Below are positions 63,803-64,000 of a stretch of DNA of 64,000 bases, one piece after another. The DNA is taken from NCBI RefSeq assembly GCF_001633165.1, contig NZ_CP015418.1, positions 1,550,001 through 1,614,000 of the forward strand, written 5' to 3'. The translations under genes were made by a program, and so were the position numbers. A model generated the notes under the pieces. That model made no database searches, was not told the DNA's origin, and saw nothing but the letters and a program-made list of their open reading frames with translations. Source of the stretch: Rhodovulum sulfidophilum DSM 1374. Its GTDB lineage: Bacteria; Pseudomonadota; Alphaproteobacteria; Rhodobacterales; Rhodobacteraceae. The stretch's first letter is position 1; each line of letters begins with the position of its first letter.

Positions 63803-64000
63803 TCAGACCCCCGTTGCGGCGCCGGCGCCCGGCGCCCGCGACTTGGCAGAGGCCAGCGTGTCGCGCAGCTCGGCCTCCATCTTGTCGAGTTCCTCCTCGG
63901 CCTGCGCGCGCCGGGCCTTGCCCTCGTCGGCGATGGTCAGGCTTTCCTGGATGGTCGCGACCAGATCGGCATTGGCCTTCTTCACCGCCTCGATGTCGAA
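63803..64000 (-). CDS. Toxic anion resistance protein TelA family, C-terminal end (continues past window)
   Basis: Only the last 65 or so codons are present. NADLVATIQESLTIADEGKA followed by RRAQAEEELDKMEAEL and an Ala-rich tail matches the coiled-coil end of TelA/KlaA-type proteins linked to tellurite, colicin and membrane stress. It lies 7 bp before the DUF2927 gene on the same strand. The start is outside the window. Confidence 0.7.
   Translation of the reverse strand, partial: FDIEAVKKANADLVATIQESLTIADEGKARRAQAEEELDKMEAELRDTLASAKSRAPGAGAATGV

Overview
The window is GC-rich DNA from an alphaproteobacterium, most likely of the Rhodobacteraceae (order Rhodobacterales). The genus cannot be fixed from the sequence; a Rhodovulum-like phototroph is only a guess, prompted by the sulfide:quinone oxidoreductase. 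The placement rests on the rRNA operon tail (23S, 5S, initiator tRNA-Met), the block ruvCAB - thioesterase - tolQRAB - pal - cpoB - tilS - ftsH, and the ligase-associated Lhr/PdeM pair.

Layout. 1-2010: 3' end of an rRNA operon. 2087-17023: a scar zone downstream of the operon. It holds one intact IS3 element, one intact IS110/IS1111-type element, several IS remnants, and broken pieces of an NRPS, a type I methylase, a metal exporter and a radical-SAM protein. Scattered intact cargo lies between them: an HNH endonuclease, an AT-rich two-gene orphan operon, a GH8 glycosidase, an AraC regulator, and a TetR/quinone-reductase pair with twin operators. 17281-29645: a catabolic region of an FAD oxidase with divergent LysR, a ureidoglycine aminohydrolase-like bicupin, an M20 hydrolase, two PuuE-like deacetylase-fold proteins, a hydantoin/allantoin-type racemase, a PotABCD-type ABC importer and a ThDP enzyme. 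The set looks like import and breakdown of a cyclic ureide or related nitrogen compound.

29845-30214: a mosaic of three unrelated gene fragments. 30310-32972: a small winged-helix regulator divergent from a sulfide:quinone oxidoreductase, DUF1641 and IscU/NifU-like operon. 32991-34720: a second graveyard (Mu/TniA-type, TonB receptor, IS5 and IS481 fragments). 34822-38605: a glyoxalase-related protein, a MATE exporter, YjhX, a GNAT acetyltransferase and DUF1127. 38928-58615: core housekeeping DNA (Holliday junction resolution, Tol-Pal envelope system, TilS, FtsH, one-carbon folate enzymes, Lhr/PdeM, Dtd, a sugar kinase).

58686-64000: a probable membrane-stress cluster read on the minus strand in the order TelA, DUF2927 lipoprotein, DUF6338, SPFH-GYF and zinc-ribbon membrane protein. 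A 1095-bp IS5-family element with a 9-bp target duplication has split the DUF6338 gene near its start. A truncated copy of the same IS lies inverted at 16391-17023. No CRISPR array, prophage or replication origin was seen.
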